Assembly: GCF_013409045.1 (NCBI RefSeq)
Contig: NZ_JACCBT010000001.1
Span: 7,542,669 to 7,606,668, forward strand
Length of the DNA stretch: 64,000 nt
Direction: 5' to 3'
Source of the DNA: Actinomadura citrea
GTDB taxonomy: Bacteria > Actinomycetota > Actinomycetes > Streptosporangiales > Streptosporangiaceae
Shown: positions 53,975 to 62,743 of the stretch, in pieces
Layout: each line of letters starts with the position of its first letter
How positions within the stretch are numbered: the first letter of the stretch is position 1
Made by a program: the position numbers and the translations under genes
Notes under the pieces: model-generated
Database searches by the model: none
Seen by the model: the letters and a program-made list of their open reading frames with translations, nothing else
Told to the model about the DNA's origin: nothing

Positions 53975-55534
53975 ATGCTGCTAGCGGACATCGCACGGAC
54001 CTCGAAGGCGGTCGCGGGCACCTCGGGCCGCAAGGCCAAGGTGTCCGCGCTCGCGGAGTGCCTGCGCGCGGCCGACCCGGGCGAGGCCGCGACCGTCGTC
54101 GCCTACCTGTCCGGCGAGCTGCCACAGCGCCAGATCGGGGTGGGGTACGCCGCGCTGCGCGACCTCCCGCCGCCCGCCGCGCAGCCGTCCCTGACCGTGC
54201 CCGGGGTGCACGAGGCGTTCGGCGAGATCGGCGCCGTGTCCGGGCCCGGCTCGGTCGCCCGGCGGCGCGAGCTGCTCGCGGCCCTGTTCGGCCGCGCCAC
54301 CGCCCCCGAGCAGGGCTTCCTCGTCAGGCTGCTGGCGGGCGAGCTGCGTCAGGGCGCGCTGGACGGGGTGATGGCCGAGGCGATCGCGGCGGCGGCCGGG
54401 GTGCCCTCCGCCGAGGTCCGGCGCGCGTTCATGCTGCGCGGCTCGCTCGGCCCGGTCGCGACGACCGCCCTCGCGGAGGGGGTGGACGGGCTGCGCGCGT
54501 TCACGCTGGAGGTGGGGCGGCCGGTCAAGCCGATGCTGGCCTCCGCCGCGCCGTCGGTCGACGAGGCGTTCGCCAAGCTCAGGGGCGAGGCGGCCGTCGA
54601 GTGGAAGCTCGACGGCATCCGCGCGCAGGTGCACGTGTCCGGCGGCGGGGTCCGGGTGTTCACCCGGACGCTGGACGAGATCACCTCCCGGCTGCCCGAG
54701 GTGGTGGAGGCGGTGCGGGGGCTGCCCGTCCGCGAGGCCGTGTTCGACGGCGAGCTGATCGCCCTGCGGCCGGACGGCACTCCCCACCCGTTCCAGGTCA
54801 CCTCCGCCCGCACCGCGACGCGCACGGCGAAGGACACCGAGCCGGTGCCGCTGGCCGTCTTCCTGTTCGACGTGCTGTACCTCGTGGAGGCCGGCGACGC
54901 CCCTCCGCAGGGCGCGCACGGCGAGGACCTGCTCGACGCGCCCGGGGCGGAGCGGTACGAGGCGCTCGCGCGGGTCGTCCCCGAAGAACTGCGGATGCCC
55001 CGGGTGGTCACCGGCGACCCCGCGAAGGCCAAGGAGGTCTTCGACGAGGCGGTCGCGCGCGGCCACGAGGGCGTCGTCGTCAAGGCGCTCGACACCCCGT
55101 ACACCGCCGGGCGGCGCGGCGCCGGCTGGATCAAGGTCAAGCCCCGGCACACCCTCGACCTCGTCGTCCTCGCCGTCGAGTGGGGGCACGGCCGCCGGCA
55201 GGGCCTGCTGTCCAACCTGCACCTCGGCGCCCGCGACCCCGAGACCGGCGGCTTCGTCATGCTCGGCAAGACCTTCAAGGGGCTCACCGACGAGCTGCTC
55301 GCCTGGCAGACCGAGAAGCTGCGCGAGCTGGCCGTGCGCGAGGACTCCTGGACGGTGCACGTCCGGCCCGAACTGGTCGTCGAGATCGCGTTCGACGGCG
55401 TCCAGCACAGCCCCCGCTACCCCGGCGGCATCGCGCTGCGGTTCGCCCGCGTCCTGCGGTACCGGCCCGACAAGTCCGCCGCCGAGGCCGACACGATCGA
55501 CACCGTCCGGGCCGTCGCGCCCGTCATGGACTGA
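53975..55534 (+). CDS. ligB: ATP-dependent DNA ligase (LigB type)
   Basis: The 519-residue enzyme has the N-terminal DNA-binding domain (about 1-175), then the nucleotidyltransferase core with the adenylated lysine in EWKLDGIRAQVH (K211) and FDGELIALRPDG. The domain ends with GVVVKALDTPYTAGRRGAGWIKVKP and a C-terminal OB-fold. It seals nicks in DNA using ATP; the layout matches mycobacterial LigB, which is separate from the essential NAD-dependent LigA. ATG 53975 has AAGGG directly before it, so the true start is slightly uncertain. Confidence 0.93.
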   Translation: MLLADIARTSKAVAGTSGRKAKVSALAECLRAADPGEAATVVAYLSGELPQRQIGVGYAALRDLPPPAAQPSLTVPGVHEAFGEIGAVSGPGSVARRRELLAALFGRATAPEQGFLVRLLAGELRQGALDGVMAEAIAAAAGVPSAEVRRAFMLRGSLGPVATTALAEGVDGLRAFTLEVGRPVKPMLASAAPSVDEAFAKLRGEAAVEWKLDGIRAQVHVSGGGVRVFTRTLDEITSRLPEVVEAVRGLPVREAVFDGELIALRPDGTPHPFQVTSARTATRTAKDTEPVPLAVFLFDVLYLVEAGDAPPQGAHGEDLLDAPGAERYEALARVVPEELRMPRVVTGDPAKAKEVFDEAVARGHEGVVVKALDTPYTAGRRGAGWIKVKPRHTLDLVVLAVEWGHGRRQGLLSNLHLGARDPETGGFVMLGKTFKGLTDELLAWQTEKLRELAVREDSWTVHVRPELVVEIAFDGVQHSPRYPGGIALRFARVLRYRPDKSAAEADTIDTVRAVAPVMD

Positions 55535-55540
55535 GCCCCG

Positions 55541-56674
55541 TCACGGGCTGAGCTCGGGGGCCTCGGCCGGCGGCTGGTCCCCGGCCTGCGGCTCCTCCCC
55601 GCGGCCGCGTGCCCGCCGGGTGGACGCGGCGCGCGTCCGGATCCGCGAGCCGGTCCGCCCCCGCACGCGCGACAGGCTGCGGCGGCGCGCCCGTGCCGCG
55701 GCCTCCCGCTGGGCGCGTGCCGCGGCGTTGCGTTCGGCGCGCGCGACGGCCTCCCGCTCGGCCCGGACGGCCGCGCGGCGCGCCGCCCGGCGCTCGGCGC
55801 GGCGCGCCCGGCCGCGTTCGGCCCGGCGCTCGGCCCAGCGCTCGGCGCGGGCGGCGGCACGGGCCAGCTTGCGGCGGCGGATCCGCTCGGCGGCCTCGGC
55901 GCGGCGCTGCAGCAGCTCGGGCGGGATGAGGTCGTGCCGGCCCGCGATGAACTCCTGCACCCAGATCTTGGCGCGGATCAGCGGCCGCCGGAGCCGCGTC
56001 TCGCGCCGGACGGCCCGCTGGTACCGGCGCGAGGCGGGGTCGTAGCGCCAGCGCGACCAGGGCGAGCCGGGCCGCGCCACCCGGATCGCGCCGACGATCA
56101 GCAGCGCGGGCATGAACAGCCCGATCAGGCCCGTCCAGATCTTGCCCTTCAGCAGCGTGATCACGGCGAGGACGAGGTTGACGGCGAGGGAGGCGACGTA
56201 GACGCGGGTGATCAGCCCGGTGCCCGGGTCGGGCGCGATGCCCTCGTAGCCGAGGGGGCGGATGCCGAGCAGCAGCAGCCCGGTCACCGCCATGGCGACG
56301 AACACGGCGTCGAGGGACGCGCGGCCCTTCTCCGTCCAGTAGACGTCGCTGAGGTGCAGGATCAGCGCGAACTCGTCCAGGACGAGGGCCGAGCCCATCC
56401 CGAACACCACCGCCGCCGCCAGGTCGAGGCCGACGTAGGCGTCCGGGACGGCGAGGCTCGCCACCCCGCCCATCAGCATCAGCACCACGCCGAACACGAC
56501 GTGGTGGATGTGCACGTCCCCCGCCTTCACGTTCCGGAACCACCAGCGGACGTCCGCGCGGATCAGCCGCACGTTCACCCGCGTCAGCACGAACGTGATC
56601 ATGAACGCGACGAAGAAGCCGAACAGCGGCAGCCGCCCGGTCGCCATGATGCGTTCGTCGAACATCTCGATCAT
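55541..56674 (-). CDS. Polytopic membrane protein with Arg/Ala/Glu-rich cytosolic tail
   Basis: The 377-residue protein has about five membrane segments in its first 210 residues, with a His-rich motif DVHIHHVVFGVVLMLMGG and DEFALILHLSDVYW. A basic region follows and then a tail of about 130 residues made of Arg/Ala/Glu repeats (RAERWAERRAERGRARRAERRAARR in parts), likely a long helix. ATG 56674 (MIEMFDERIM) follows a GGGGGG stretch; a GTG at 56689 is in frame. It ends 7 bases from the ligase stop, convergently. The function is unknown. Confidence 0.8.
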   Translation of the reverse strand: MIEMFDERIMATGRLPLFGFFVAFMITFVLTRVNVRLIRADVRWWFRNVKAGDVHIHHVVFGVVLMLMGGVASLAVPDAYVGLDLAAAVVFGMGSALVLDEFALILHLSDVYWTEKGRASLDAVFVAMAVTGLLLLGIRPLGYEGIAPDPGTGLITRVYVASLAVNLVLAVITLLKGKIWTGLIGLFMPALLIVGAIRVARPGSPWSRWRYDPASRRYQRAVRRETRLRRPLIRAKIWVQEFIAGRHDLIPPELLQRRAEAAERIRRRKLARAAARAERWAERRAERGRARRAERRAARRAAVRAEREAVARAERNAAARAQREAAARARRRSLSRVRGRTGSRIRTRAASTRRARGRGEEPQAGDQPPAEAPELSP

Positions 56675-56755
56675 CTGCCCCCCGCCCACTCAATGATGCA
56701 CCGTGACATGCGCGGATATCGTGGGACCCTGCCGACGATCAAGGAGAGAACCGTC

Positions 56756-57856
56756 ATGAGCCGCATCGTGGACCGCTGCGATCCCGGGTACCGGGCATGG
56801 ATCGCCGAGGCGATCCGGCTCGTGGACGCCGACGCCAACCGCAGCGCCGACACGCACCTGCACGTGTTCCCGCTGCCACCGGAGTGGGGCATCGACCTCT
56901 ACCTGAAGGACGAGTCCGTCCACCCCACGGGTTCCCTGAAGCACCGGCTCGCGCGGTCGCTGTTCCTGTACGGGCTGGCCAACGGCTGGATCCGCCGGGA
57001 CACGACGATCATCGAGGCGTCCAGCGGGTCGACGGCGGTGTCGGAGGCGTACTTCGCGCGGCTGCTGGGCCTGCCCTTCATCGCGGTCATGCCGGCCTCC
57101 ACCAGCCCGGAGAAGATCCAGCTCATCGAGTTCCACGGCGGCCGCTGCCACCTGGTGGCCGACCCGTCGGCGATCTACGAGGAATCGCGGCGGCTCGCGG
57201 CCGAGTGCGGCGGCCACTTCATGGACCAGTTCACCTTCGCCGAGCGGGCGACGGACTGGCGCGGCAACAACAACATCGCCGAGTCGATCTTCGAGCAGAT
57301 GCGGCTGGAGCGGTTCCCCGAGCCGTCCTGGATCGTGGTCGGCGCGGGCACCGGCGGGACGTCCGCGACGATCGGCCGGTACGCCCGCTACCGGATGTTC
57401 CAGACGCGGCTCGCGGTGGTCGACCCGGAGGGGTCGGCGTTCCACGGCTCGTTCGCCGACGGCGACCCCGGGCGCACCGCGGCGGGCTCGCGGATCGAGG
57501 GCATCGGCCGCCCCCGCGTCGAGCCGTCGTTCCTGCCCACGGTGATCGACCGGATGATCCGGGTGCCGGACGCGGCGTCCATCGCGGCGATGCGCTGGAC
57601 GAGCGAGGTCAGCGGCCGCAGCGTCGGCGGCTCGACCGGCACGAACATGTGGGGCGCGGCCGAACTGATCGCGCAGATGCGGGCCCGCGGCGAGCGCGGC
57701 AGCGTCGTCACGCTCCTGTGCGACGGCGGCGAGCGCTACGCGGGCACCTACGGGTCGGACGCGTGGCTGGCCGGGCAGGGCCTCGACATCGCCCCCTACC
57801 TGGCCGCGCTGGACGGCTTCCTGAAGACCGGCACGATGCCGGACGTCACCCGGTGA
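56756..57856 (+). CDS. cds1: PLP-dependent L-cysteine desulfhydrase (Cds1-like)
   Basis: The 366-residue fold-type II PLP enzyme has the Schiff-base lysine in PTGSLKHRLARS (K62), substrate loop EASSGSTAVSEAY (88-100) and the phosphate loop GTGGTSATIG (199-208). The stretches RATDWRGNNNIAESI and RIEGIGRPRVEPSFLP closely follow mycobacterial Cds1, which releases hydrogen sulfide from cysteine. AAGGAG lies 9 bases before ATG 56756. A cysteine-synthase-type activity cannot be excluded. Its 3' end overlaps the convergent protease gene by 11 bases. Confidence 0.85.
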   Translation: MSRIVDRCDPGYRAWIAEAIRLVDADANRSADTHLHVFPLPPEWGIDLYLKDESVHPTGSLKHRLARSLFLYGLANGWIRRDTTIIEASSGSTAVSEAYFARLLGLPFIAVMPASTSPEKIQLIEFHGGRCHLVADPSAIYEESRRLAAECGGHFMDQFTFAERATDWRGNNNIAESIFEQMRLERFPEPSWIVVGAGTGGTSATIGRYARYRMFQTRLAVVDPEGSAFHGSFADGDPGRTAAGSRIEGIGRPRVEPSFLPTVIDRMIRVPDAASIAAMRWTSEVSGRSVGGSTGTNMWGAAELIAQMRARGERGSVVTLLCDGGERYAGTYGSDAWLAGQGLDIAPYLAALDGFLKTGTMPDVTR

Positions 57857-59144
57857 CGCGGATCGGGTTGAACAGGTCGGCGTAGATCAGCAGGCCGCCC
57901 ATGACGATCAGGACGACCGCCATCACGTACGTGACCGGCAGCGCCTTGGCGACGTCCACGTAACCCGGGTCGGGCCTGCGGAAGATCCGGGCGAACGCCT
58001 TCTTGATCGCTTCCAGCAGCGCGCCGGCGATGTGCCCGCCGTCCAGCGGGAGCAGCGGGATGAGGTTGAACAGCCCGACCGCGAGGTTCAGCGAGCCGAG
58101 CAGCATCACGAAGAAGGAGACCTTCTGCGTGCCGGTGAAGTCGTCGGACGCGGCGACCTCGCCGCCGATCCGGCTGACGCCGACGACGCCGATCGGCCCG
58201 TTCGGGTCGCGCTCGTGGCCGCCGAAGGCCGCGTTCCACACGCCGACCATCTTCTGCGGCATCCGCACCAGCGCGCCGACGGTGCGCGCGGTCAGGTCGC
58301 CCATCGTGCTCGCGACCACGCCCGGCCCCTGTCGCTCGATCGCGCTGGACGGCGTGATGCCGAGGAACCCGACGTTGACGACCTTGTCCTCGTCCTTGAG
58401 GTCGTACATCTGGTTGCGGGTGATGGGGACGTTCAACCGCACGTCCCTGCCGTCGCGCCGGACGGTCATCGGCACGGTCTTGCCGCCGTCCCTGCGGATC
58501 ATGCGCTGCAGCTGCCCGTAGTCGTCGACCTTCCGGCCGTCGAACGCCACGATCCGGTCGCCGGCCCGCAGCCCGACCTGCCGCGCGGGCGTCGGCGCCG
58601 CGTTCGCCGGGCACGCGGCGACCTTGGCGCTCGCCGGCACCATGCACTCGGCGACCTCCTTGATCACCGGCTGCGGCTGGTTGGTCCCGATGCCCATCAG
58701 CAGGATCGCGAAGAACATCACCGAGAGCAGCAGGTTCATCGCGGGCCCGCCGAACATGATGAGCAGCTTCTGCCACCACTTCTTGGCGTAGAACACGCGG
58801 TCGCCGTCGCCGGGGCCGACCTCCTCCAGCGAGGCTCCGCGCGCGGACTCGATCAGCCCCTGCCACGGTCCGGTGCTGATCCGCCGCACCTGCCCGGGCG
58901 CGTCGCCCTTGCGCGGCGGCAGCATGCCGATCATGCGGATGTAGCCGCCGAGCGGGATCCACTTGACGCCGTACTCGGTCTCGCCCTTGTGCCTCGACCA
59001 CATGGTGGGCCCGAATCCGACCATGAACTGCGTGGTCCGCACCTTGAACAGCTTGGCGAACGAGAAGTGCCCGAGTTCGTGCAGCGCGATGGAGACCAGC
59101 AGGCCGAAGAAGAGGATCAGCGCTCCAGCCAGGTAGTAGACCAT
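57846..59144 (-). CDS. rip1: Site-2 intramembrane metalloprotease (Rip1/RseP family)
   Basis: The 432-residue protease has the zinc motif HELGH (22-26) in the first membrane helix, a central PDZ-like domain (about 180-265: VGLRAGDRIVAFDGRKVDDYGQL in parts) and the second zinc site NLIPLLPLDGGH in a later helix. It cleaves membrane-bound anti-sigma factors in the second step of regulated proteolysis. In many actinobacteria rip1 lies between dxr and ispG; neither neighbour is seen here. No classic ribosome-binding site was checked beyond the ATG/GTG context. Confidence 0.92.
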   Translation of the reverse strand: MVYYLAGALILFFGLLVSIALHELGHFSFAKLFKVRTTQFMVGFGPTMWSRHKGETEYGVKWIPLGGYIRMIGMLPPRKGDAPGQVRRISTGPWQGLIESARGASLEEVGPGDGDRVFYAKKWWQKLLIMFGGPAMNLLLSVMFFAILLMGIGTNQPQPVIKEVAECMVPASAKVAACPANAAPTPARQVGLRAGDRIVAFDGRKVDDYGQLQRMIRRDGGKTVPMTVRRDGRDVRLNVPITRNQMYDLKDEDKVVNVGFLGITPSSAIERQGPGVVASTMGDLTARTVGALVRMPQKMVGVWNAAFGGHERDPNGPIGVVGVSRIGGEVAASDDFTGTQKVSFFVMLLGSLNLAVGLFNLIPLLPLDGGHIAGALLEAIKKAFARIFRRPDPGYVDVAKALPVTYVMAVVLIVMGGLLIYADLFNPIRVTG

Positions 59145-59561
59145 GCGGCGTGCCCTCCGGGTCCGTCCACCCCACGCACCCGGGGGTGATCTCCGACAAC
59201 CAATTCAGAGTACGTTACGGCCCGCGATCCGGTTGAGGCGAACGAGGAAGCGGCACGCGCCGCACACCGCTTTGATGCGCGGCGCCGACCCGACCGCGCG
59301 TCATGGGCGACCCCACCCGCCCCACGGAGCGGCCCTGGCCGGCTGCGGCGGCTCCGACGGCGAGGCAGACAGATCCTGGTCCAGCAGCTCCCTGAGACGT
59401 TCGCCCCCGGCCCGGGACAGGCCGAGCTCACCGGCCGGGCTCGCGAGCTGGTGGCCGCGCTGTTGCTGCCAGACCAGGATGCGCGGTCGGCACTGGCTCT
59501 TAACCTGGACGACATCCCGCTCCCGCGATCGCGGTGAAGAGCGAGATGCCGGAGCACATTG
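59145..59561. other. Interval with relic genes
   Basis: The 417 bases upstream of the protease gene hold two decayed pieces, annotated separately, and presumably the protease promoter (59.2-59.28 kb). No intact gene is supported; long frames on either strand lack codon bias. Confidence 0.6.
59290..59537 (+). pseudogene. Chimeric relic: small-lipoprotein start joined to an unknown C-terminal fragment
   Basis: 59290-59366 matches the start region of the small lipoprotein gene at 61.93-62.05 kb (cgcgtcatgggcgaccccacc, then ggccctggccggctgcggcggctccgac), but about 45 bases carrying the signal-peptide core are missing. It is followed by a 54-codon frame (59373-59537) reading ILVQQLPETFAPGPGQAE...LNLDDIPLPRSR with normal codon bias and no start, the tail of some unrecognised gene. 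The join suggests deletion between two genes after duplication. Confidence 0.65.
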
Positions 59562-60134
59562 TCAGTGGATCACGTCGAAGATCTGCTTTTGCAGGCCGTT
59601 GGCGTAGACGTCGTGCTCTACCAGCTTCAGTTTCTGGGCGTCCTTGTCCGTGGTACTGAACAGTCGCTTGCCGGCGCCGAGCAGCAGCGGGAAGACGAGC
59701 AGGTGGTAGCGGTCGATCAGGCCGGCGTCCGAGAAGCCGTGGTTCAAGGAGGCGCTGCCGTGGACGATGATCGGGCCTCCCTCGGTCTGCTTGAGAGCGG
59801 TGACCTGGTCGAGTGAGCGCAGGATCGTGGTCTCGCCCCAGTTCGGGACCAGGTCTTCTTTGGTGAGGGTGGTGGATAGGACGTACTTCGGCAACGTGTT
59901 GTAATGCGCGAATTCCTGCATGTTCGGCCAAACCGGGCTGAACACCTCATAGCTGATCCGGCCCATCAGGATCGCGGTAGCTTCCATCTGCTCCCGCCCC
60001 TTGATCTCGTAGGCCTCGGGGAGGAACTCGACGTCCTTGAAGGTCCATCCGGAGTTCCGGTAGCCCGGTTCGTCGCCCGGGGCCTCGACGACCCCGTCGA
60101 GCGACATGAAGGCAGTGCTGATCAGGGTACGCAT
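59562..60134 (-). CDS. Dihydrofolate reductase-like (RibD C-terminal domain) protein
   Basis: The 190-residue protein has the RibD_C/DHFR-like fold pattern: LISTAFMSLDGVVEAPG at the start, TAILMGRISYEVFSPVWPN, KYVLSTTLT and GPIIVHGSASLNHGF. Relatives are NADPH-dependent reductases of unsettled substrate, often annotated as riboflavin-type or general dihydrofolate reductase family. ATG 60134 has AAGGAG 6 bases upstream; an in-frame start at 60152 is weaker. Its base composition is a little lower in GC than its neighbours. Confidence 0.9.
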   Translation of the reverse strand: MRTLISTAFMSLDGVVEAPGDEPGYRNSGWTFKDVEFLPEAYEIKGREQMEATAILMGRISYEVFSPVWPNMQEFAHYNTLPKYVLSTTLTKEDLVPNWGETTILRSLDQVTALKQTEGGPIIVHGSASLNHGFSDAGLIDRYHLLVFPLLLGAGKRLFSTTDKDAQKLKLVEHDVYANGLQKQIFDVIH

Positions 60135-60289
60135 TGAAGACTCCTTGGTCATTCGTGTGTGTATTCAGGCTGTTCGGTACGCGCTTAGGCCGCGTTGGAG
60201 CGGAGCGCGGTCGTTCCGCGGCGCCGGGGGCGGTCCAGTCCCCGGTGGCCCGACGGCGCCGGCGGCGTACGGGCGTACCTGGGGGGCTC

Positions 60290-61027
60290 TCAGGCGAGGA
60301 GCCCGATCAGCCACTGCCGCCAGGCCGCCTCGGCCCCGTCCGTGTCCGGCCGAAAGAGGTGATGGAACATCAGCACCGCGCCGGCGATGTGGAGGAAGGT
60401 GTAGATCCCGTCCGCGGTGCGGACCTTGATGCGCTCGTCGTCCGACCAGACCACTTCGCCGTCAAGTGGCGGCAGCTCCGCGGGTTCGGCGTGCGCCCGC
60501 GCGCCCACGGCGACCGGGGTCGGCAGTGACAGCCCGCGGGTGAGCGCCTCGTGAACCTCCTGCGCCGAGCGTCCGGCCGACGGCGCGACGGCGAAGACGG
60601 GGACACCGGCGCGTCCCGGGAAGTGCGTCAGGTACTCGCGGAGTGTGTGGAGGTGGAAGGGCCAGCCGCGGCGCAGCCCGTCGTACTCGTCCTGCCAGTC
60701 GTCGCCGAGCACGCCGCTGTGAACGACGCGGAGCACAGTGCTGCCGCCGTCCCGTCCCTCGATCAGATACTCGAAGGCCATGAACCGGCCGTCCTCGGCG
60801 GTGGCCGTGCGGGTGGCGAAGCGCTTGCCGGGTTCGTAGGCGATGATCATCGCTTCCTCCCGGCGGCCTCCGGTCTCCATCGCGGCGACTCCGCCCTCGC
60901 GCGGCTCGACCTCGTTGCGGCCCATGAACCAGGAGTCGATCCCCGGTCCGGTGGCGATCGCCTCCCAGACCTGTTCCGGGCTTGCCGGCAGGGTCGTCTC
61001 CAGCTCGATCTCGAAGGGGTGGGTCAT
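60290..61027 (-). CDS. SRPBCC (AHSA1/START-like) domain protein
   Basis: The 245-residue protein has an AHSA1-type N-terminal half: IELETTLPASPEQVWEAIATGPGIDSWFMG, then GGVAAMETGGRREEAMIIAYEPGKRFA and later WPFHLHTLREYLTHFPG. The C-terminal half (about 155-245) continues as a second, degenerate SRPBCC-like unit. These folds bind hydrophobic ligands. The start overlaps the stop of the ArsR-type regulator (ATGA), the standard paired arrangement. Confidence 0.88.
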   Translation of the reverse strand: MTHPFEIELETTLPASPEQVWEAIATGPGIDSWFMGRNEVEPREGGVAAMETGGRREEAMIIAYEPGKRFATRTATAEDGRFMAFEYLIEGRDGGSTVLRVVHSGVLGDDWQDEYDGLRRGWPFHLHTLREYLTHFPGRAGVPVFAVAPSAGRSAQEVHEALTRGLSLPTPVAVGARAHAEPAELPPLDGEVVWSDDERIKVRTADGIYTFLHIAGAVLMFHHLFRPDTDGAEAAWRQWLIGLLA

Positions 61028-61680
61028 CGTCGGTTCTCCTCTCCTGCTTCGGGTTCGCCCGCGTGCGCCCCCGCGTCCACCTGCTGCGGGCCGGGCGCGG
61101 TCCTCCGGGCGCCGGGCTGCGCGGGGACCTGGTGGAGCCCGACGACCACCCGGTGGTTCCGGCCCTGCGGGGCGAACTCGTCGTGGTAGCGGCCGACCAG
61201 GACGGCCACGGCCTGGGCCAGTTCATCGGCGAAGGCCGACCGGTCAGCCGCGGTGGCGAACCGCACCTCCGCGTCGATGCCGAAGGTGGCGACCTGCCGC
61301 CGGGCCCGAGAGGCGCCGGTCAGCAGGGTCCCGACCTCCTGCACCAGCCGGGCCCCCAGCGCCAGCAGCCAGTGGGCGGACATCTGGTCCGGAGACCGGG
61401 AGGGATCCGGGCTGACGGCGGCCAGGACGCTGGGAGAGATCACATAGGAGGCGGCGGTAGCGCGGTACACCCGTTCGGTGACGCTGCCCTTGCGCCGCTC
61501 CTCGGCGAGTTCGACCAGCCCATGGCGCTCCAGTTCCTTCAGGTGGTAGTTGACCTTCTGCCGGGGGAGCCCCAGCCGGGCGGCCAGCATGGCGGCCGAG
61601 CCGGGCTCGGCCAGGGCGGCGAGGATCCGTGACCTGATCGGGTCCAGGGACGCCTCGGCCGCAGCGGGTTCTTCGATCAC
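61024..61680 (-). CDS. ArsR-type winged-helix regulator paired with the SRPBCC gene
   Basis: The 218-residue protein has the HTH region SAAMLAARLGLPRQKVNYHLKELERHGLVELAEERRKG (about 28-64), typical of ArsR regulators. A C-terminal extension of about 130 residues is probably ligand-sensing, and the last 30 residues are Pro/Gly/Glu-rich. It starts at GTG 61680 (VIEEPAAAE) after GGAAG; GTG 61695 and TTG 61710 are in-frame alternatives. A palindrome just upstream (61713-61728) is its likely autoregulatory operator. Confidence 0.87.
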   Translation of the reverse strand: MIEEPAAAEASLDPIRSRILAALAEPGSAAMLAARLGLPRQKVNYHLKELERHGLVELAEERRKGSVTERVYRATAASYVISPSVLAAVSPDPSRSPDQMSAHWLLALGARLVQEVGTLLTGASRARRQVATFGIDAEVRFATAADRSAFADELAQAVAVLVGRYHDEFAPQGRNHRVVVGLHQVPAQPGARRTAPGPQQVDAGAHAGEPEAGEENRR

Positions 61681-61710
61681 AGCGACTTCCAGCACCGCTC
61701 CAGGATCCAA

Positions 61711-61748
61711 CCGACAAAATAATTTGTCAAGGAAATTCTAGTTGTCGG
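61711..61748. promoter_or_regulatory. Operator-like palindromes upstream of the ArsR-type gene
   Basis: GACAAAATAATTTGTC (61713-61728) is palindromic in 14 of 16 bases. It is enclosed by CCGACAA (61711-61717) and TTGTCGG (61742-61748). It is the most AT-rich stretch near this gene and lies 31 bases before its GTG. Confidence 0.65.
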
Positions 61749-61971
61749 TGCCGCCGAGCGCCCATGGTGTGCAGCGTCATCGTGGTTCGGGCCGACCAAG
61801 GTCACAGCGGCGCCGGCTCGGCGATGCCCGAGGAAGCCATCGATTCCGTACTGATCGTCTGCGGTCGCGGTGCTAACCCGGCCGCGCGTCATTGTCACGA
61901 GAGCCCGTATCCCCAAGGAGGGCCGAACGCGCATCATGGGCGACCCCACCCCGTCCCACGGAGGTTCCCCC

Positions 61972-62319
61972 TTGAAGCGCGGTCATGTAGCGGTACTGGC
62001 GCTGACGCTGGCCCTGGCCGGCTGCGGCGGCTCCGACGACGGCAAGGCGACGAGCGCGTCGTCACCCCCCGCCCCGACCCCCGCGGCCACGGCCCCGTCC
62101 ACCCCCAAGCCCGGCCCAGGCAGCGAGACCACGCCCCTCCCCCCGGCCCAGTCCAAGGCGGTCAAGGCCTTCAACGACTGCATGCACGAGCAAGGCGTCC
62201 AGATGCCGACCCCCAACCCCACCAGAACCCCCGCCCCCGACGAGCTGCAAAAGATCAGGACCGCCCTACAAACCTGCGTAAAGTCCATGTCCGCCTCCCC
62301 CGGCACGTCCCCACGCTGA
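61972..62319 (+). CDS. Small lipoprotein
   Basis: The 115-residue protein starts at TTG 61972 behind GGAGG with 7-base spacing, giving the lipoprotein signal KRGHVAVLALTLALAGC (Cys18). An in-frame ATG at 61936 would add 12 residues. A Pro/Ser/Thr linker follows, then a short conserved domain with two Cys (FNDCMHEQGVQMP, ALQTCVKSM) seen in many small actinobacterial exported proteins. A truncated copy of its start lies at 59.3 kb. The function is unknown. Confidence 0.75.
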   Translation: MKRGHVAVLALTLALAGCGGSDDGKATSASSPPAPTPAATAPSTPKPGPGSETTPLPPAQSKAVKAFNDCMHEQGVQMPTPNPTRTPAPDELQKIRTALQTCVKSMSASPGTSPR

Positions 62320-62743
62320 CGCCCGCCGGAACCGGCCGAAGCGCACCCGAGCATCCCCAAGGACGCTCAGATCTGTCGCCCCCGTTGCCGCAGCACACAG
62401 CCAAGCCGCCGCGGGCACCCGCCAGGCCAAGCACAAGCCAGAGCGCGAGGGGCGCCGCGCCAAGGGGGACCGAAATGGCCGCGGGCGGCAGCAACCGTCC
62501 AACGAAGCAACCTCAGCCGTCTGACGAAGCAACCTCAGCCGCCACCTGAGCCCCGCGACCACCTGGACCCCCGCGATCGCGTCCGAAGGCAGATCCGAGC
62601 GAAGCAAGGATCTGATCGCGAAGCGAGCCGCAAGGCGAGCCGGAGCGATGCAGCGATCGCACGCGTTTCCCCAGGGTCGGGGCCCCCAGGGCCCCGACCC
62701 TGGGGAAACGCAATGAACACTGCTAGCCTTCTGCGACAGCCGA
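62320..62743. other. Non-coding interval with repeats and a large hairpin
   Basis: There is no supported gene in these 424 bases. It contains a direct repeat ACGAAGCAACCTCAGCCG (62502-62519 and 62524-62541, 22-bp period) and many short AGCGA/GATCGC motifs. The 21-bp hairpin at 62663-62711 precedes the riboswitch. A 188-codon minus-strand frame across this region overlaps the riboswitch and was rejected. Confidence 0.55.
62663..62711 (+). terminator. 21-bp perfect hairpin upstream of the glycine riboswitch
   Basis: The arm GCGTTTCCCCAGGGTCGGGGC (62663-62683) pairs exactly with 62691-62711 around a 7-base loop. No T-run follows. It probably insulates gcvT from upstream transcription; a bidirectional role is possible. 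Confidence 0.7.
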
